Part shown: positions 1 through 13,390 of the stretch, one piece after another | How the letters are laid out: each line of letters starts with the position of its first letter | How positions within the stretch are numbered: position 1 is the first letter of the stretch | NCBI GenBank assembly: GCA_013397435.1 | Contig: VZRG01000306.1 | Location: forward strand, 248,001-312,000 | Length of the DNA stretch: 64,000 bases | Source of the DNA: Erythrocercus mccallii | Taxonomy: Eukaryota > Chordata > Aves > Passeriformes > Dicruridae | Reading direction: 5' to 3' | The notes under the pieces: model-generated | What the model was told of the DNA's origin: nothing | What the model saw: the letters and a program-made list of their open reading frames with translations, nothing else | Database searches by the model: none | Position numbers and translations under genes: made by a program

Positions 1-3000
1 GATTGAGATGTTTGGCGATGACTAGAAGATTTTTCTTGTAAATAGATGATAGTAAAAATCTACCAATAACATAAATATACATAATCTTCATACATAACCC
101 ATATACCTCCTTGCATTAAGATAATTTTGTATTTGTCCAAATGTCAGGAAAGAATCACATGACCATAATTCTGCCCCCTGAAACAAATTAAGCACTCCAT
201 TTTTGCTGTATGGCCCTGTATGACTTCAGCTTTGAAGATATACAAAACCCTGACCATGATTTCAGTAAAAGTAGGCTCAGGATTTACACCCTGATTAGAG
301 ATTGTGTAAATTGCACAATTAACACAATGGTGTCCTTTCCCTTGTATGTGTGGAATTGTTTGAGAAATTCTACAAAACCTTGTAATCAAAAATAATTTGA
401 TATCACAAAGGTAGAGAGGGAAAAGTTAGATTTGTATTGATGAAATCGATTATAATCTGATGCTGTAACTCTGATTTTGACAGGTTAAAAACTTTGTTCA
501 ATTGTGCCACTGCTGCACACACAGTGAGAAACTGCTAACAATCAATCTGCTTCTGGCATTCATTACTGTCTATTTAAATGACACGTTTTAATTTAATTTT
601 TCATTCCATTTGATCATTCCATTCCCCCCCATACTTGTAAATAAATTACTCCACAATCTGAGAAATAAGCCTGGAAAAATATTGAAACTGGCATTTGGTT
701 CACCCTCCTAAGTTAAAGTAGGGCATGATATTTGTCTAATCTCTAAACCTAAATTAGCAATCTTTAGAAATATCTTTTTCGCTATCAACAGAGCATGTAG
801 ACAAAAAAATAAATATATAATGTCCAGATGGCATTTTAAGACACCACAACCCCCAGCTGGCAGTGCTCTGGAGGGTAATAGGACCCTTGTTCACCAGCTA
901 GGACTTGCTGCAAATCTGCTTTTAACCTCAACAAAGCCAAGTTCAAAAAGGAGAAAATTTCAGCAGAACAATACAAATGCTGAGAGGAATTCTTGAATGC
1001 CACACTGTAGGACTTTATGACTGTTTCAGTACACTTAAGACCTTCTTTAGTCATTCACAAAACTCCAACTGGAAATTTCAATCGCTCCTGAAGGATAAGT
1101 TTGTGAAAAGCATTAGAAAATTATGTCAGTAATTTCTCTTTGGTTAAAGGATAACGTGTATTTGGTCAAACACCTAAGAAAGCTTTTATGGATAATTAAT
1201 TCATGAATATACTAAAATCAATTGTCTGTGAGGGTTTTTTGTTGGTTTTTGTTCCCCTAAAATTACAGGAGATTTCACTCTGTGTTTTCTATTATTATTC
1301 AGTCCTATTAGTAAAGCCTTTGCAGTACCGTGGAAATATCAGCTAGAGGATTAGCAAGGAACGGTCCAGTATGCATGGAATTAAGGGGAATGGGAGAGAG
1401 AGGTGATGCTTTGAGCTCATACTCTAATAATTTTTATTTTTTCCCTACTAGAAATCACTTTACTGTTATGCCAGCAGAGCTCCAAACCACAATGCAGGAG
1501 ATATCAGCAAAACAACATTCCTGCTGGCATAGTTTATCCTGTAGTTAGTTTTTGCACCTATCTAAGGATTTTTATGTGAGAGTAAACTCTGTGGAGCTGT
1601 TCTCCACAACAAAGTACCCCAGTACTTTGTACTCCAGTGGCCAAGCATGTGGCATTAAGAAGCCCAGGGTGTTGTCTTCTTTCCCCTTCCAGACCATGCC
1701 TGCAAGCTGAGGGCAGGGAATGCAGTTCCCTCTCCCTGCTCTGCTCTCCTTGCTCCCATCACCATGCTCATGGGATGCAGAGTCCTGACCCTCTTGGTCT
1801 TCAATAGCTTTGTGACACTTGAAATTGTTTTTCTCGTCATCACCTACACACTAATAGCCAAACACAATTTTCAGAGTGTAAAACTAAAACTCCACTCAGC
1901 ACCCATGAGAAACACTTATCTTTGCCTGGAGGCACCCTATGAGTGCAAATGACCAGATATCTGGGAAGTGTTACAGACACATATCTGTATTTTTTACATA
2001 TAAATTTTTTACATATAAATAAACACACACACACAAAAATAATAAACAAATAACTGCCTCCACAAACAATATAAGAACTTTGCAGAGACTTCAAAATAAA
2101 ACACACGGCAACTGACCAAATAAAAAAAATGCTTTGAAAAGAAGGAGAGAGAGGTTATTTGTGCTGCAATGATCTCTTTTTCTAAGGCCTGATGAGTGAA
2201 GTTCTTAAAACAACATTATGGGAGAAAAGCTACAGTGAAAGAAAAAATCAATATAGCAGTCAGACAGCTTTTGGTGATCTCAGGGCTGCTGTGTTAACAC
2301 CAAAACTGAAATTGTTTTCTAAAATGCAGTTCTATTTTAACTGTTCTATGTTTAAAACAAAATAGAAGTGTTATCATAAGGACAGCCTTCTCCAATGAGA
2401 TGCAATGCTATTTTCAGTCTTCAGATACAATTAATATACCCAGGCCAAAAAGAAATGGTTCAGCATTAAGAATGACAATTTGAAAGTGCAAACTTTGCTG
2501 TGAAGTGTTTTGGGAATAGTAGTCTTGCTGGAAGATGGAAAAACATATTTATTTGCTTTTGGCTCAGCCATTTCTGTTCATTTTCTTCAAGGTACTGGCA
2601 AATGTTTAAATATGTCAAGATACGTTTCATGCTGTGATATCATTAAACTTAAGTTCTTGAGGATACACACCTTACAACATCTCTAGCTCAGACTGGGGAT
2701 ACAAAATTTTCTAAAGGCTCAATAGGAGAAAAAAAATCATTCACACAGAGTTTTTAGAATGCTGGGAAACTCATTCCCCTGGTGCACTAATTCTTTGAAA
2801 ACTTCCTTTCACTTGATGTGTTATTAGATGAAGGGATACAATTTAAAAATAATGCAATTTGGAAATTATTTCAGGAAGATCTCTTGAAATGAGTTACAGA
2901 CAATCAAAAATCAGAACTTTGAGGTTCACTTTTGACAGTCAGCTTACCACAAAATCTGACTTTGCAAACACATTGTAGATCTATTCTATAGCTTCTTTAA

Positions 3001-5239
3001 CCTAATAGGGAGGTCAAAATATTCCCCCAAGCACAAGTAATTAACCCATTTTTGTTCGTTTTAAAAAAAGAGATTTCAAGGCTTTCAGTTGTATTTTATC
3101 AACTCTGTCATTAGGGAATTGCTCTTTCTTTTTCTCTTCCAAATTTGAGTCTCTCTGCAAACAGGGAAACAAAATCTCAATACTATGTTTTGTTTTTTGA
3201 CTGAAATATTTGAAGTTAAAAGGGTGTCACCAAATCCAAATATTAATAAAAATTACTGAAGTCCATATTGTCTTCATGTCCTATGTACAATTTACAGAAA
3301 ACTACTTTCTTGATTGCCATTTCACCATGCAGCAAGGTGTTCCAGGGTATTTCTGGAGTGAAAAAGTATATGTTCACATGATGGGAAGGAGAATGGATCT
3401 GCACTTGAGAACAAGTAATCAGCTCAAGTCAGATCATCCAAGTTTCCTCATGTATCCAGTTTCATATTCCAAAGAATAACAGCTCTAACTGCCTCTCCAC
3501 ATCTCCAAGTGAGGGAGGAGTACTGATGCAAGTGTGTTTCCATCGCTCATTTCATACAGCTGCAGATTTGACTAGGGTTGTGCAAAAGGAAGAGCTTACA
3601 GAGAGAGGAGGTAGGAAAAGTCCAGCTCTTACCTGCAGACTCCTCGCTAGGAAAGAGAGGGGGTAATGGCCTGTGTGTTTCTCCCCTTTGCTCCCTAATA
3701 ATATTATTCTTTCAAAGGAGATCAAAGTCTTGCTCTTTGAACTTCTGTTTCAGACTGAAAACACTGATGTTCCTACATCAGTAACAGGTTACCCGGGAAG
3801 CAGGTGCTTTGGGATTCTTAATGATGACATTGAAATGTCAGTATTCATCACTGCAAAGACTTGAAGAATTGAAAAACAGGACATATGCAAAAAAAAGTAC
3901 TGAGGAATAACCATTATTAAAGGCTTGGAAAGTCTTCCATAGGCTAATCAAAGCAAAATATGTTATTATTTAACAGTCCCTAGGAGGCTATTAAAGTCTT
4001 CATAGTATCAATGGAAGGGGAAAATTCTGAGCTCTGCTCTTTCATGACGAAAATAAGAACAAAACCCACAGGCCAGAAAGCAGAGACTGAAGGAAGCAAA
4101 ACCAGCCTTACTCACTGCCCCACTCCAAATCCTCTGTTGTTACTTGGCAGACTTGTGCATAATACAGCAGAGAAATATGACTGTAAAATAAAAAATTGAT
4201 TACATAAAAACATAGACATTCTTTGCTTTGAAAAGGTCAGCATAAGAAATAGAAATTGGCCTTTTAGTCACTAGGCTGGCCTGGCTCAAAACCTGAGGGT
4301 ACATCATACAAGAACCCATTGACAGGGAAAGAAGACCATCAGGAAATAGTACTCAGAGATGATGGTGAAAATTGTAAGAGTGCAGGGAAAGATGCTAGTA
4401 AGAAAACTTCATATGAATTCATCTGTGACCTGAGACAATAATTCAGATTGTCAGGGATTGAAATATTTATAAAACTGAGCTTGAAGAACAAGGATAATTG
4501 ACCTCAAAGGGAATCACAGGGAGCTGGCTACGGAGTCCTAGGACCAGTCTGATATATTGCTATCATTAGAGCTGTCTTGGATCTTGTTCCAAAATAGTCT
4601 ACATTATTTTTCACTTTATCCCATCACTCCTTTCAAGGTGTCCACAGGACATGAGAGAATAATAATGATTCTTGACAAAATTGTAATAAGAAAATGCAGC
4701 TGAATCTTCTAATAATGCATATGCCTGTCTAACTGCAGAAGTACTTTCACTACTGTTCTTGCCTGCTACTGCTTTCTGTTCTTGCAATAGGCTGAAGTGC
4801 CTGTAAAGGAATGGAAACATATTTAAAATCGCTTCTCACTAAGCGACAAAAACTCAGGTTTCAGGAAAAGGGCAAAACAATGTTAATGTAAGACCATCCT
4901 GTGTGCTCTGGCAAAGGGTCAAGAACTGGAGCCATAGGAGTGAGTGGGGAGGATGTGTCATATTTGGAGCTGTGGATGGAGTTACTGCACCATCTGAGCT
5001 CTATGTAATACCAGACTTTGATCCTGCACTGGACTCTAGAGTTAGCTCTTTAATTACTTCCACAAAACCTTACTCTGGGAAGCACCATCTTGCACAGCCA
5101 TTTGCAGGACAGTGTTCTTATGTATTATGGTTCTTTGCTCCTACAGAACGTTGAGGACAAACCACAGGTCACAGCTTTATCCTAACAGATTTCATATTTT
5201 AGTAATCATATGTAAAAAAACATACTGAAATGTTCTTAC
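1..5239 (-). other. DLGAP2: DLGAP2 intron (3'-ward, incomplete)
   Basis: This intronic sequence lies downstream in transcript order of the exon ending at 5240. I looked for the next GH1 exon on the minus strand and did not see it, so the intron exceeds 5.2 kb. The region is AT-rich. It has a perfect 15-base tandem duplication and an (AC)6 run near 1991-2034. No CR1 or other interspersed repeat is recognisable. Short open frames here show no family resemblance. Confidence 0.85.
1991..2034. repeat. 15-bp perfect tandem duplication followed by (AC)6
   Basis: The unit tttttacatataaat occurs twice head to tail at 1991-2005 and 2006-2020 without a mismatch. A short AC dinucleotide run at 2023-2034 follows. 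It looks like simple replication-slippage sequence. Confidence 0.9.
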
Positions 5240-5655
5240 TTTCTTCAGAAAGATCATTTTCTTCTGCTTCTCTTTCCATTTCTTTGCACCATCCTTCCAT
5301 TCTCTTAGTTTCAGTGTGTAGTAACTTCATAAACCAAGATCCATCCCGTCGACAAGGAGACATTCGACCAGTCTCTACTGTCTCAATGGCTGGCTCTAGC
5401 CACGGTTCTGGTGGTGGAAGGTTTGAGGTGTCAACTGGGGTCCTATAATCTTCTCTGTAACTGAACAGTCCCTGTGTCCGTACAGTTCTCACTGCACTGT
5501 ATTGAGTGGGTGTGCTGGGCTCTGAGTGCTGCTGGAATGATGAGCCAAACTGAAGTCCCTTATCCTCCATGGTGATGTGTCCTGGAAAACCCTCCAGTTC
5601 CAGGTCAGCCTGGACAGCTGCTGTTACACTGTTTGAGCGCTTGAATCGTCCATGC
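5240..5655 (-). CDS. DLGAP2: DLGAP2 coding exon entering the C-terminal GH1 domain
   Basis: This 416-base minus-strand exon has one base completing Arg, then 138 codons, then one base of the next codon. The acceptor is ccctcttcatcaag; the donor is gtaagaac after GAAGAAA. It opens HGRFKRSNSVTAAVQADLE and continues through PSTPTQYSAVRTVRTQGLFS and LPPPEPWLEP. The C-terminal GH1 homology region then begins at about codon 101 with CRRDGSWFMKLL, followed by RMEGWCKEMEREAEENDLSE. GH1 is the conserved helical C-terminal domain of the SAPAP family; only its first helix is encoded here. The rest, starting with a codon whose first base is A, is expected below position 1, since I find no continuation in 1-5239. 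The Met before EDKGLQF at 5570 is internal, not a start. The frame continues past the donor to a nearby stop in the intron. Confidence 0.96.
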
Positions 5656-6881
5656 CTTGATGAAGAGGGAAGAAAGAAAAGATATTAAGACATACAAATA
5701 ACATATGTGATGGTACAGAGGAACAGAATGTTTCAGTGAGAAAGAATGGATTCTGTTCCTCTCATTGGACTTTATGTTAAACACTTTTTCTTTGTGCATA
5801 TCTCACCAAAATTAGATGGCGAGTAGCAACAGAGAGGACAATCAAAATGTATAGTGGAATCATTGATCCAAAAGGAGATGAAAGAAAATAATTAAAATTT
5901 TCTCTGGAAGCCAATAGTGATTTATTCTCATAATACAAAATAACATGTATCATTACTAAATAAACTGGAAATAACTAACAGAACTAGAATTTCCTGATAG
6001 AATTCTGTAAAGTGTATATATAAAAAAATTTCGAATGTTCAGAATTTTAAGTAGAATTAAAAAATCTGAAAATCTACTCAGTTAGGACTTTTGAGACTCT
6101 TATAATAAAAGAAGGAAAAAATCAGCAAGTTTAAGACTGTGGGTTGGGGGTTTTTTTGGTTTTATAGGGTGCCCATTAAAAGTTGATTTTCCACTGTTAT
6201 ATGACACTGAATAATGACATTTTAGGCTTTGTGTTAAAAAGTTAGATAGAGAAGCAAAGATTATTTGTGAAATCTTTTCACACTGGAGTCTATTGTCTCA
6301 AATTATTTGTAGTCAGTGATGACAAACGACAATTAGCAGCCAGATACTCTCAGACAGCTGCTGTGAAATGAGATACTGGTCCTGGTCCAGTACTTGACAA
6401 ACAGTACCTGACAAGGATAGCCTGTGGGTCAGTACATGGGCCAGCAGCTTTACAAAATTAGAGAAGGAATGAACAAATCAAAAAGTTGATTCTAGTTTAG
6501 AATAAAGATGCCATTCTAAAAACTGTGTCTCCTTTTCTGGACTGGGAAAGCCTGGATCAGCATGAGGAGTCCTGTGGAAGGAAGACTGTTCCAACAAATA
6601 CTTTTAGTATTTGTTCTGTCAAGAATGAAATTATATTAAGCCACTATTTCAATTTAATACATTAATTTCCTTCCTTCCAATTAAAAACTGGAAAGTTAGA
6701 TAAATGTGAAGCAACTGCTAAGTAATCTCCACAAATTTTACCAAATGACAAGCATGCATATAAGAAATTTGGCTTTGGGGATTATTTAGTGGCAGCACCA
6801 GTCAGGTGTTAATTTTTAAATTTGTTTACCAATGCATGTTGTGTTATGAAAGAGTACAGACTTTGAACATTCTTAAATTAC
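5656..6881 (-). other. DLGAP2: DLGAP2 intron, 1.2 kb
   Basis: This is the shortest intron in the window, between the 86-base and 416-base exons. Minus-strand borders are gtaatt at the donor and cttcatcaag at the acceptor. It is AT-rich, with a small T/G-rich tract near 6140-6160. I see no repeat or gene in it. Confidence 0.9.
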
Positions 6882-6967
6882 CGTTTTTCATCTTCCACTT
6901 GTATTCCAACAGAGTGGTATTCCCGTAGGCCTCTGCTTTCAGTATCTGAATCAGTTGCTGTTTCCAC
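6882..6967 (-). CDS. DLGAP2: DLGAP2 small coding exon with SVGVQV motif
   Basis: This 86-base minus-strand exon is too short to stand out as an open frame. It reads VETATDSDTE, SRGLREYHSV and GVQVEDEK, then two bases of an Arg codon. The acceptor is ttttgtgttgaattag; the donor is gtaatt after AAAAACG. Entry is phase 0, continuing from the exon ending at 17022, and exit is phase 2, completed by the G at 5655 to give CGG (Arg). HSVGVQVEDEK is the second of two G-[IV]-Q-V sequences that in GKAP/SAPAP proteins form the dynein light chain binding region. Because its length is not a multiple of three, skipping it would break the frame. The identity is secure from the phase match on both sides and from the sequence itself. 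Confidence 0.93.
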
Positions 6968-8934
6968 CTAATTCAACACAAAAAAATAGATCTGCAGAGT
7001 GAGTATTGACAACTCAGCACAATTTTACACACACTCATTCAAAATTAATTATATATTTCATCTCTTACTGCTAAGAAACACCTAGCACAGTAAAATAAAT
7101 GCAAGAGGTATTCAGCCTGGTATTACTGTTTTGGTGCTGTGTCTTATTAAAGTTTTGCACAAGTACTTCTGCTATGTAATTCCCTATTTCAAACCCAAGC
7201 AGAAGCAATTACCCAGTTTTGTGGAATCAGGGAGTAAACTTGGTCTAGAAGGGCTGTTCTAAGAATGAGGAATCCACAGGGTAACCCATTTTTATATTAT
7301 TATAAACCAGTCTCATTATAGTCCTTGATTTACAAAATAAAATAAAATCTCAAGTAGCCAAATAAGCTTGCAAGTGATAAAAAGAAATGGAGCCATGAAA
7401 TTTTATCGACAACAGTGTTGACAAATATAAAACCATTAAATGATGTGAGGGATACAGCAGAATGCCCTATCTCACCTTTTTTTAATAACACAGTTCTGAA
7501 AATGCTGTATCAAACAGGCAATTTATGCACTTTTTATAGCATTCCCATCTGAAATACACTTACCAAAATATATTCATAGTAGTTTCCTCCAAGACTGAGA
7601 CTTGCATTTGCAAGTTTCTGTGGGATTTTATATAGCACTCCCCACCACCACACCACCCCCAAGTCTTTGACAGAGACAGAGCAAGTGCTGCAGTATGCAA
7701 ATTACACTGAATCAAGGGAGAGGCAGGAAAAAAAGAAAAGTAGTAGAACTGACTTTTCCTTCTGAATGATATTTTCACTGTTAAATAAAAAAAAATCAAC
7801 CAGTTTTTCAATATGCACACTTCATGTGTGAATTTAAAGAATATATCTGATGATAAAGATAAGAGAAGTTTTACCCTTGCAGCAGACACAGCCATCTCTG
7901 GAAAGAGCCTGATGGTCTTTGCAGCTGTGTCTCAGCTGCACACTCCCAACCTCATCTGGTTTCTGAAGGGATGCAGGGACAAGGTGGGTGGAGGGTGGGA
8001 AATGAATGCATATGTGGACTATACTTCTTGAGGAAGGCAGTTGCTGGTAACTTCTCCCTCCATCTTGAAGCTGTAGCTCAGTGTACATTCATTCACATGG
8101 AAGAGAATTCCAGCCAGCAATGAGTACATGTTCATACTTACCTGTATGTGTGTGAGTCTTGGAGAGGTTCATGAGAACAGCTAGTGCAGGAATCCTTTAG
8201 TAAATGTTAATGGCATGCTTGAACTGCACAGAATAGCACCAGGCACAGGTGTGCTAAAATGTCTGGCTATCAGTGTGACACATTTCCCAGAATTTCCCTT
8301 TATTCTGCATAAGGTCTAGGGGACAGTGAATGCTGCCATCTGTTTCCACCCTGGCAGCTGCATGGATGCTTGTTGTATTCATTTTGATTTGCATTAAGAG
8401 AACTAAAATATCGGACTTGGTAACAGTATAGAGAATGTGGTGGTCTCAGTATAAAAAGAAAGATTCTTCTTGAGATTGACAGTAAAAAGAAACCTCAACC
8501 ACAGAGGTAGAGGAGGAAAAAAACCAGAACAACCAACTGAAATGATAGATAAATTGGTTTCCTAGTTAAGGTGGATCTTGGCTGCAACATGAGTGAGAAG
8601 CTTCAGCTGCTTGGGGCGGGGGGGTCACAGTCTCTGAACGAACATTGTTCTATGTAAAGCAGCCATGAGGTCCGGTTGTTAGCACAAAGAGATGTCTAGG
8701 GAATGCAGACATATATATCAAAGAGGAGTCCAAAAGAGCCTTAAATAATAAATCCTAGTCCAAGTGAGGGACTAGGCACTCATCTAGTCTTTTCAGTGAT
8801 TTGAAGAAAGCGGTATATAAAACACATTAATTTCCTGAATTAACTGAGCAAAGAATGAGATACTCATGTAGGCTGTTGGAGGAGAGCAGAGAGGGAAGTT
8901 AACTTGCAGCATTGACTGCTGCAAGGAGACCTCA

Positions 8935-9325
8935 GTCAAATGTGTGGAGAGGTGTTGAAGAGTGAACTCTTTCTCAGAGTAGAGGAGATGATTGAGAGGG
9001 GATCTAATAAATGTCCACAGTTAGGGTGGGTAGGTAAGGTAGGGAGGGTAACAAGAGGATATTTTCAGGCTTTTCTCAGTGGTGCCAAGCAATAAGACAA
9101 AAGGCAATGGGCAGAAACTGAATACAAGGAAGAACTCTTTTACAGTGTGAGTGACCAAGCACTGGAACAGATTGCCCAGAGAGGCTGTGGAGTCATCCTC
9201 CCTAGAGATATTCAAGAATTGTCTGGATGCACTTCTGTATGATGTGCTCTGGGTGACCCTGCTTTAGCAGAGAGGTTGGACCAGATGATGCAAAGTGGTC
9301 TCTTCCAACCTGTCCCATTCTGTGG
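8935..9325 (+). repeat. CR1 LINE 3' fragment
   Basis: The plus strand reads like the last few hundred bases of an avian CR1 element. Recognisable parts are gagaggggatctaat, the phrase aaggcaatgggcagaaactg, gcactggaacagattgccca, gaggctgtggagtcatcctc and the end ggttggaccagatgatg through tcttccaacctgtccc. It is 5'-truncated and moderately diverged, with no reverse-transcriptase frame left. Edges are approximate. Confidence 0.85.
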
Positions 9326-9564
9326 CTGATGTGAATAAAACCAGATAACATAAAATGCTTAGACTGTGGCTCCTGGTTGTACCTGTAGGAGTGTTAGCAG
9401 GAAGATGATGTCCAAGGTGGGGAAACATTTCTGGAGGATGTTGTTTGATGTTGAAATCCATAACAACAATTGGGAGTGATCAGGAAGTCTAAACTGTTTC
9501 TAAGAGCTATGGTACTGGGGTTCATCCCAAAGCAATCAGTCAGTCTCAGCTAAATCACATAATT

Positions 9565-9735
9565 TAGGAACAGATTGCCCAAAGAATTTGCGGATACCTT
9601 ATCCCTGTGTTTGAAGCCAAATTGGATGGGACCCTGAGCTCCCTGGTTTACTATGGATGGGGTTGTAACTAGATGATCTTTAAAGTCCCTTCCAACCCAA
9701 ACTATTCCATAATTCAATTCTATTTTATTATTCTA
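9565..9735 (+). repeat. CR1 LINE 3' end, second copy
   Basis: The sequence shows ggaacagattgcccaaagaa, then a degenerate ttggatgggaccctgagctc, then ttgtaactagatgatcttta and tcccttccaacccaaactat, the terminal wording of another avian CR1 subfamily. It lies about 240 bases after the previous CR1 in the same orientation but ends with different consensus wording, so I treat it as a separate insertion. Confidence 0.85.
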
Positions 9736-11644
9736 TTGGGCTGGGTTCAAAGGATAAGACCATCATAATTTCTTAGTACTTCCACTTGTTGATCAAGTTC
9801 CTTGAACTTTTTTGACTGAACTGTAACTCCGGATGATGGTGTCAGTGATGTAGGCACAGGCTCCACAGGGTTAAAAGCCTTCAGGTTTGAAAAGGGAAAA
9901 GAGGTTTATGGGTGGCCAGACTGAAGAAGCTGAGCAGATGGGAACAAAGGATTTATCAGAGCTTTCTGCTCACTCACATGGCTCAGCATAGAAGGACAGG
10001 ACATTGTGTGCCAGTTCAGACCTGAGACAAAGCCAGAGAGTTGAAGCCAAGCTGACATCTCCGCACATGTCAGTCTTTGCCTTCAGCCCTTTCTAAAGCA
10101 CTGCTCTTTCTTCAAAGAATTATATCCTGAGGGTGACCATTTTTATTTAATGTGCTCCTTGGTATCTAGGGAGTGAGTACCTGGGTAAGAGGTGTAGGCC
10201 AGATTCCTGAACAAAGAAATAGGGTAAGGAGGATCAATAGTATCATAGTTGTGAGGGTAACATATGGCTAGTAACACTCTGGAGGTGATCAATGGCCAAT
10301 GGACAGAGAATAGACTTTTGCTTTCCACAGAGATGGCTCAGCAGCTCAGACACATTGTTATTGGAAACATGATGGTCCAAAGACATAAACAAAGAAAGGC
10401 CCCCACGGAGAACATCAATTGGTCAACCAATTTTTCTGGAACAAAGAATACAGACTTGCAACACTCACCCTTCTTCCTTATTGCATATCAAAAACATTCC
10501 TGTTTTTTCCAACTGCATTGTTTGGTGTAGTAAGAAATAGCAGATCTTCTTTTAAACTTTGCTTCTGATGTGTGGAGGCAGATTTACCTTTTATATTTGG
10601 AATGGGTTGGTACCTTTCTATTGATGCAACACATCAAGAAAAAGATCTTTTTCATCTATCTGTTTTTAAGTGTTTTCTTACTGGCATTTCACCTGGAGAT
10701 ATAATCCTGAGTAATTTACCCAATATGCAATTAATACCTAGAATTCACAGGCACAAATGAAGTAATATGCTCTAAAATTTTATTCAAAAAAATTATCAGA
10801 AAAGTGATGATCCAGGTATCAAAATAAAAATTATATTTATCTCTAAATATAAACTCCTGCCAAATTATTCTTTCCTCCAGCTTGCCAAAACTGACACTAA
10901 TTAAGTGACCTGTTGATTGCCTTGATATTTTAATGCTTTCATTTTTTCACTATGCCTTGTAGCAGCAGGAGAATGCCAATTTTGTATGTGTGTGCAGGCA
11001 AAATCTAGCATTGCAAATATTGTAACAACCAACAAAATGTAAAATGGAGGCAAATAACAACACAAGTAAAAGTGGAAAATAAGACAATAATTTGCAATCA
11101 TAAAGAAAAAATGAACAAATAAATTACATTGCTGTATGACAGATATTAAAAATACTCCTGCTAGAAAACAGCAGGAAACTCTTATCTGATTGGCCAGGCT
11201 AAACTCAAATGAGCAGAGGATAAAAAGATACATTTGGTTTGATTGTGTGACTCTTGAAACTCAAGTAAGTTTTTCTAAATCTGTTGTTCTATTCCTTGAT
11301 TCATTATTGTTTTAATATTTACATGGGTTCTAAAAGCCTTAATATTTTCAAATTAGCCTACAGTCTCAGTAAAGAAAAAAAAGTGAAAAATTTTATCTTT
11401 ATATGTTTATGATGGAATGTCACACAAGAGGAAAGAAAAAATAGGCACTCATGCCAAAAGCAGAAGAAAGGAGTAAATCTAATATAGTAAGTCATCTTCC
11501 TCTTTGATTGCAACAAAAAGGCTCCTTAAAAGTTCCTTAAAAATTGGCATTTTAGGTCATGAAAAATATTGCCATATATGCTTATGTCCACTGGGCTTAT
11601 AATATTAGTAGCAAATATAATGGAGCACCTTGAGATTATTCCTA

Positions 11645-11700
11645 TCTTATCAATGATCCTTGTGAGTCCCTTCCAACTTAGAATATTCTATGATTCATAA
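11645..11700 (+). repeat. CR1 terminal scrap
   Basis: Only the last 50 or so bases remain: atccttgtgagtcccttcca and then agaatattctatgattcat. These match the CR1 3' terminus with its short tail repeat. Confidence 0.65.
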
Positions 11701-13358
11701 AGATATAACCATCCCCTTCATAGTCCTTGCTGTCGATACAAGGCGCAGACAATACTATTAATCCTCAGAGATCAGTCACTGCTGCCTGATACAGCTCTAA
11801 ATTTGAAAACTAAGTATCAGATACTAGCACTGCCTTGGTAGCAAAAGATCCACAAGTAAACTATATGAACACAAAATTATTTGAATAAATGCAAATCACT
11901 ATTGCAAGTAACTTGCTTGCTGTAATCAATCTTAGTATGTTTATAGGCACTCGTTCTAGCAACAAATGCATGACCTAAATTATTCTTTCAAAGTATTTAC
12001 TATGCTTTTTTAGATAATATTTTAACTACTCTAAAAACAATCTTTATTCCTGTGTTCAAGCCTTATTCTGCTCCTAAACATGAGCACTGCAACTGCAAAA
12101 ACATTGCAGCAACTTAAAAATTCCAGTCTAAGCTTCTGTGCTTACTGTCTCAAAAGTAGACTTGAAGTTAATATATTCAATGCATAAGAAAACAGATTTT
12201 AACCTGTTGACTTCTGCTTCTCACTCATAAACATTAGCAGTAAGAGTCCTTCAGGCCACATTATCTCTCCCCATGCGACTTCACTGCCCTCAATGGGTTT
12301 TCACTGCTGTAACCAATCTTTTCAATAATTAGAGTTTAATAAACAATCTCTCTGATGATACACAGGAAGGGAAATAATTCACCCTTCCTCTTTTGCACAG
12401 GCTTCTTAATGATAATAAGACTAAAACAGACTAGGAAACACTACTTTTGACACTAGATCAAATGCATGTAATTGTGAATTCAGACAACCATTCTTAGGTA
12501 TGGGGAGACTTTATTTGTATGCAGTGACTTCAAAGTAGGAAAACCACTTCAAATAAAACTACAGTACTATCAGCCATTGCTTTCCTTAACTAACGGAATA
12601 TTATAACCAGCCAAAAACATACACTCTTTCAAAATAGTTTTTAGAAACCTGGCAAAATAAACCTATACTTCCATGCTAGTGAGATTTTTTGTGTCTCACC
12701 ATGGAGCTCCATTTTGCCACTCCGTTACTTCCCAGCTGAACACCTGGACTACTCAAATATGTGGCATGGCACAGTAACTGCACAATAACACTGCAGCCAA
12801 AAGGAGCAGCTTGAAAACTTCCTCTGATCTTTTAAGAAAGGACTTTTCACTAAAAATACAAGCCAGACTTTAGAAATGGGATTTATGTCAAGCTTATATG
12901 AGATCATAGCAAGAAATAATGTATTCAGTAGAGGTTACTGATAACTTTTTTGGTGCATTTAATGCTAAGTGACAAATCTCTCTGAACCAACAAATATTCA
13001 CTGACTTCTCCAGGTAAAGGTCTTCATACACTTCTCCCACAGACAAAAGCACAGTCTAACAGTTATTTTAGGAGGAAAATAAACAATACATACTTCTATA
13101 GCTTTGGACCATTTATGATCCAAAGACCAGTGTAATCAATAAATCAATACAAATATTTCTTTTGATTGCTGTGCATACACTGAAGTAGAGCACTGACAAA
13201 GATGGTATAACCTAAACTGTACAAAGAAAATGTAAGTGTCTATTTACCCCTACATTTAACATATGGGTACAAAATGCTTTGTGTTAAAGGGGAATTCTAG
13301 TTTGAGAGTGCAGAATATCATGAGCAACATTTTTACCATGTGACATGAATAATTCCAT

Positions 13359-13372
13359 TATATATATATATA
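13359..13372. repeat. (TA)7 run bordering the assembly gap
   Basis: A TA dinucleotide run stops exactly at the first N. Its true length is therefore unknown. Confidence 0.85.
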
Positions 13373-13390
13373 NNNNNNNNNNNNNNNNNN
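13373..13390. other. Assembly gap (18 N)
   Basis: There are eighteen consecutive N bases. They follow a TA run, so the gap is probably a collapsed or unresolved simple repeat within the intron. No coding sequence appears on either side. Confidence 0.98.

Noticed and set aside
5199..5570. A stand-alone 123-codon gene starting MEDKGLQF
   Set aside because: The true exon extends upstream to 5655 with family sequence and ends at the donor at 5240. The last residues of the frame are intron.
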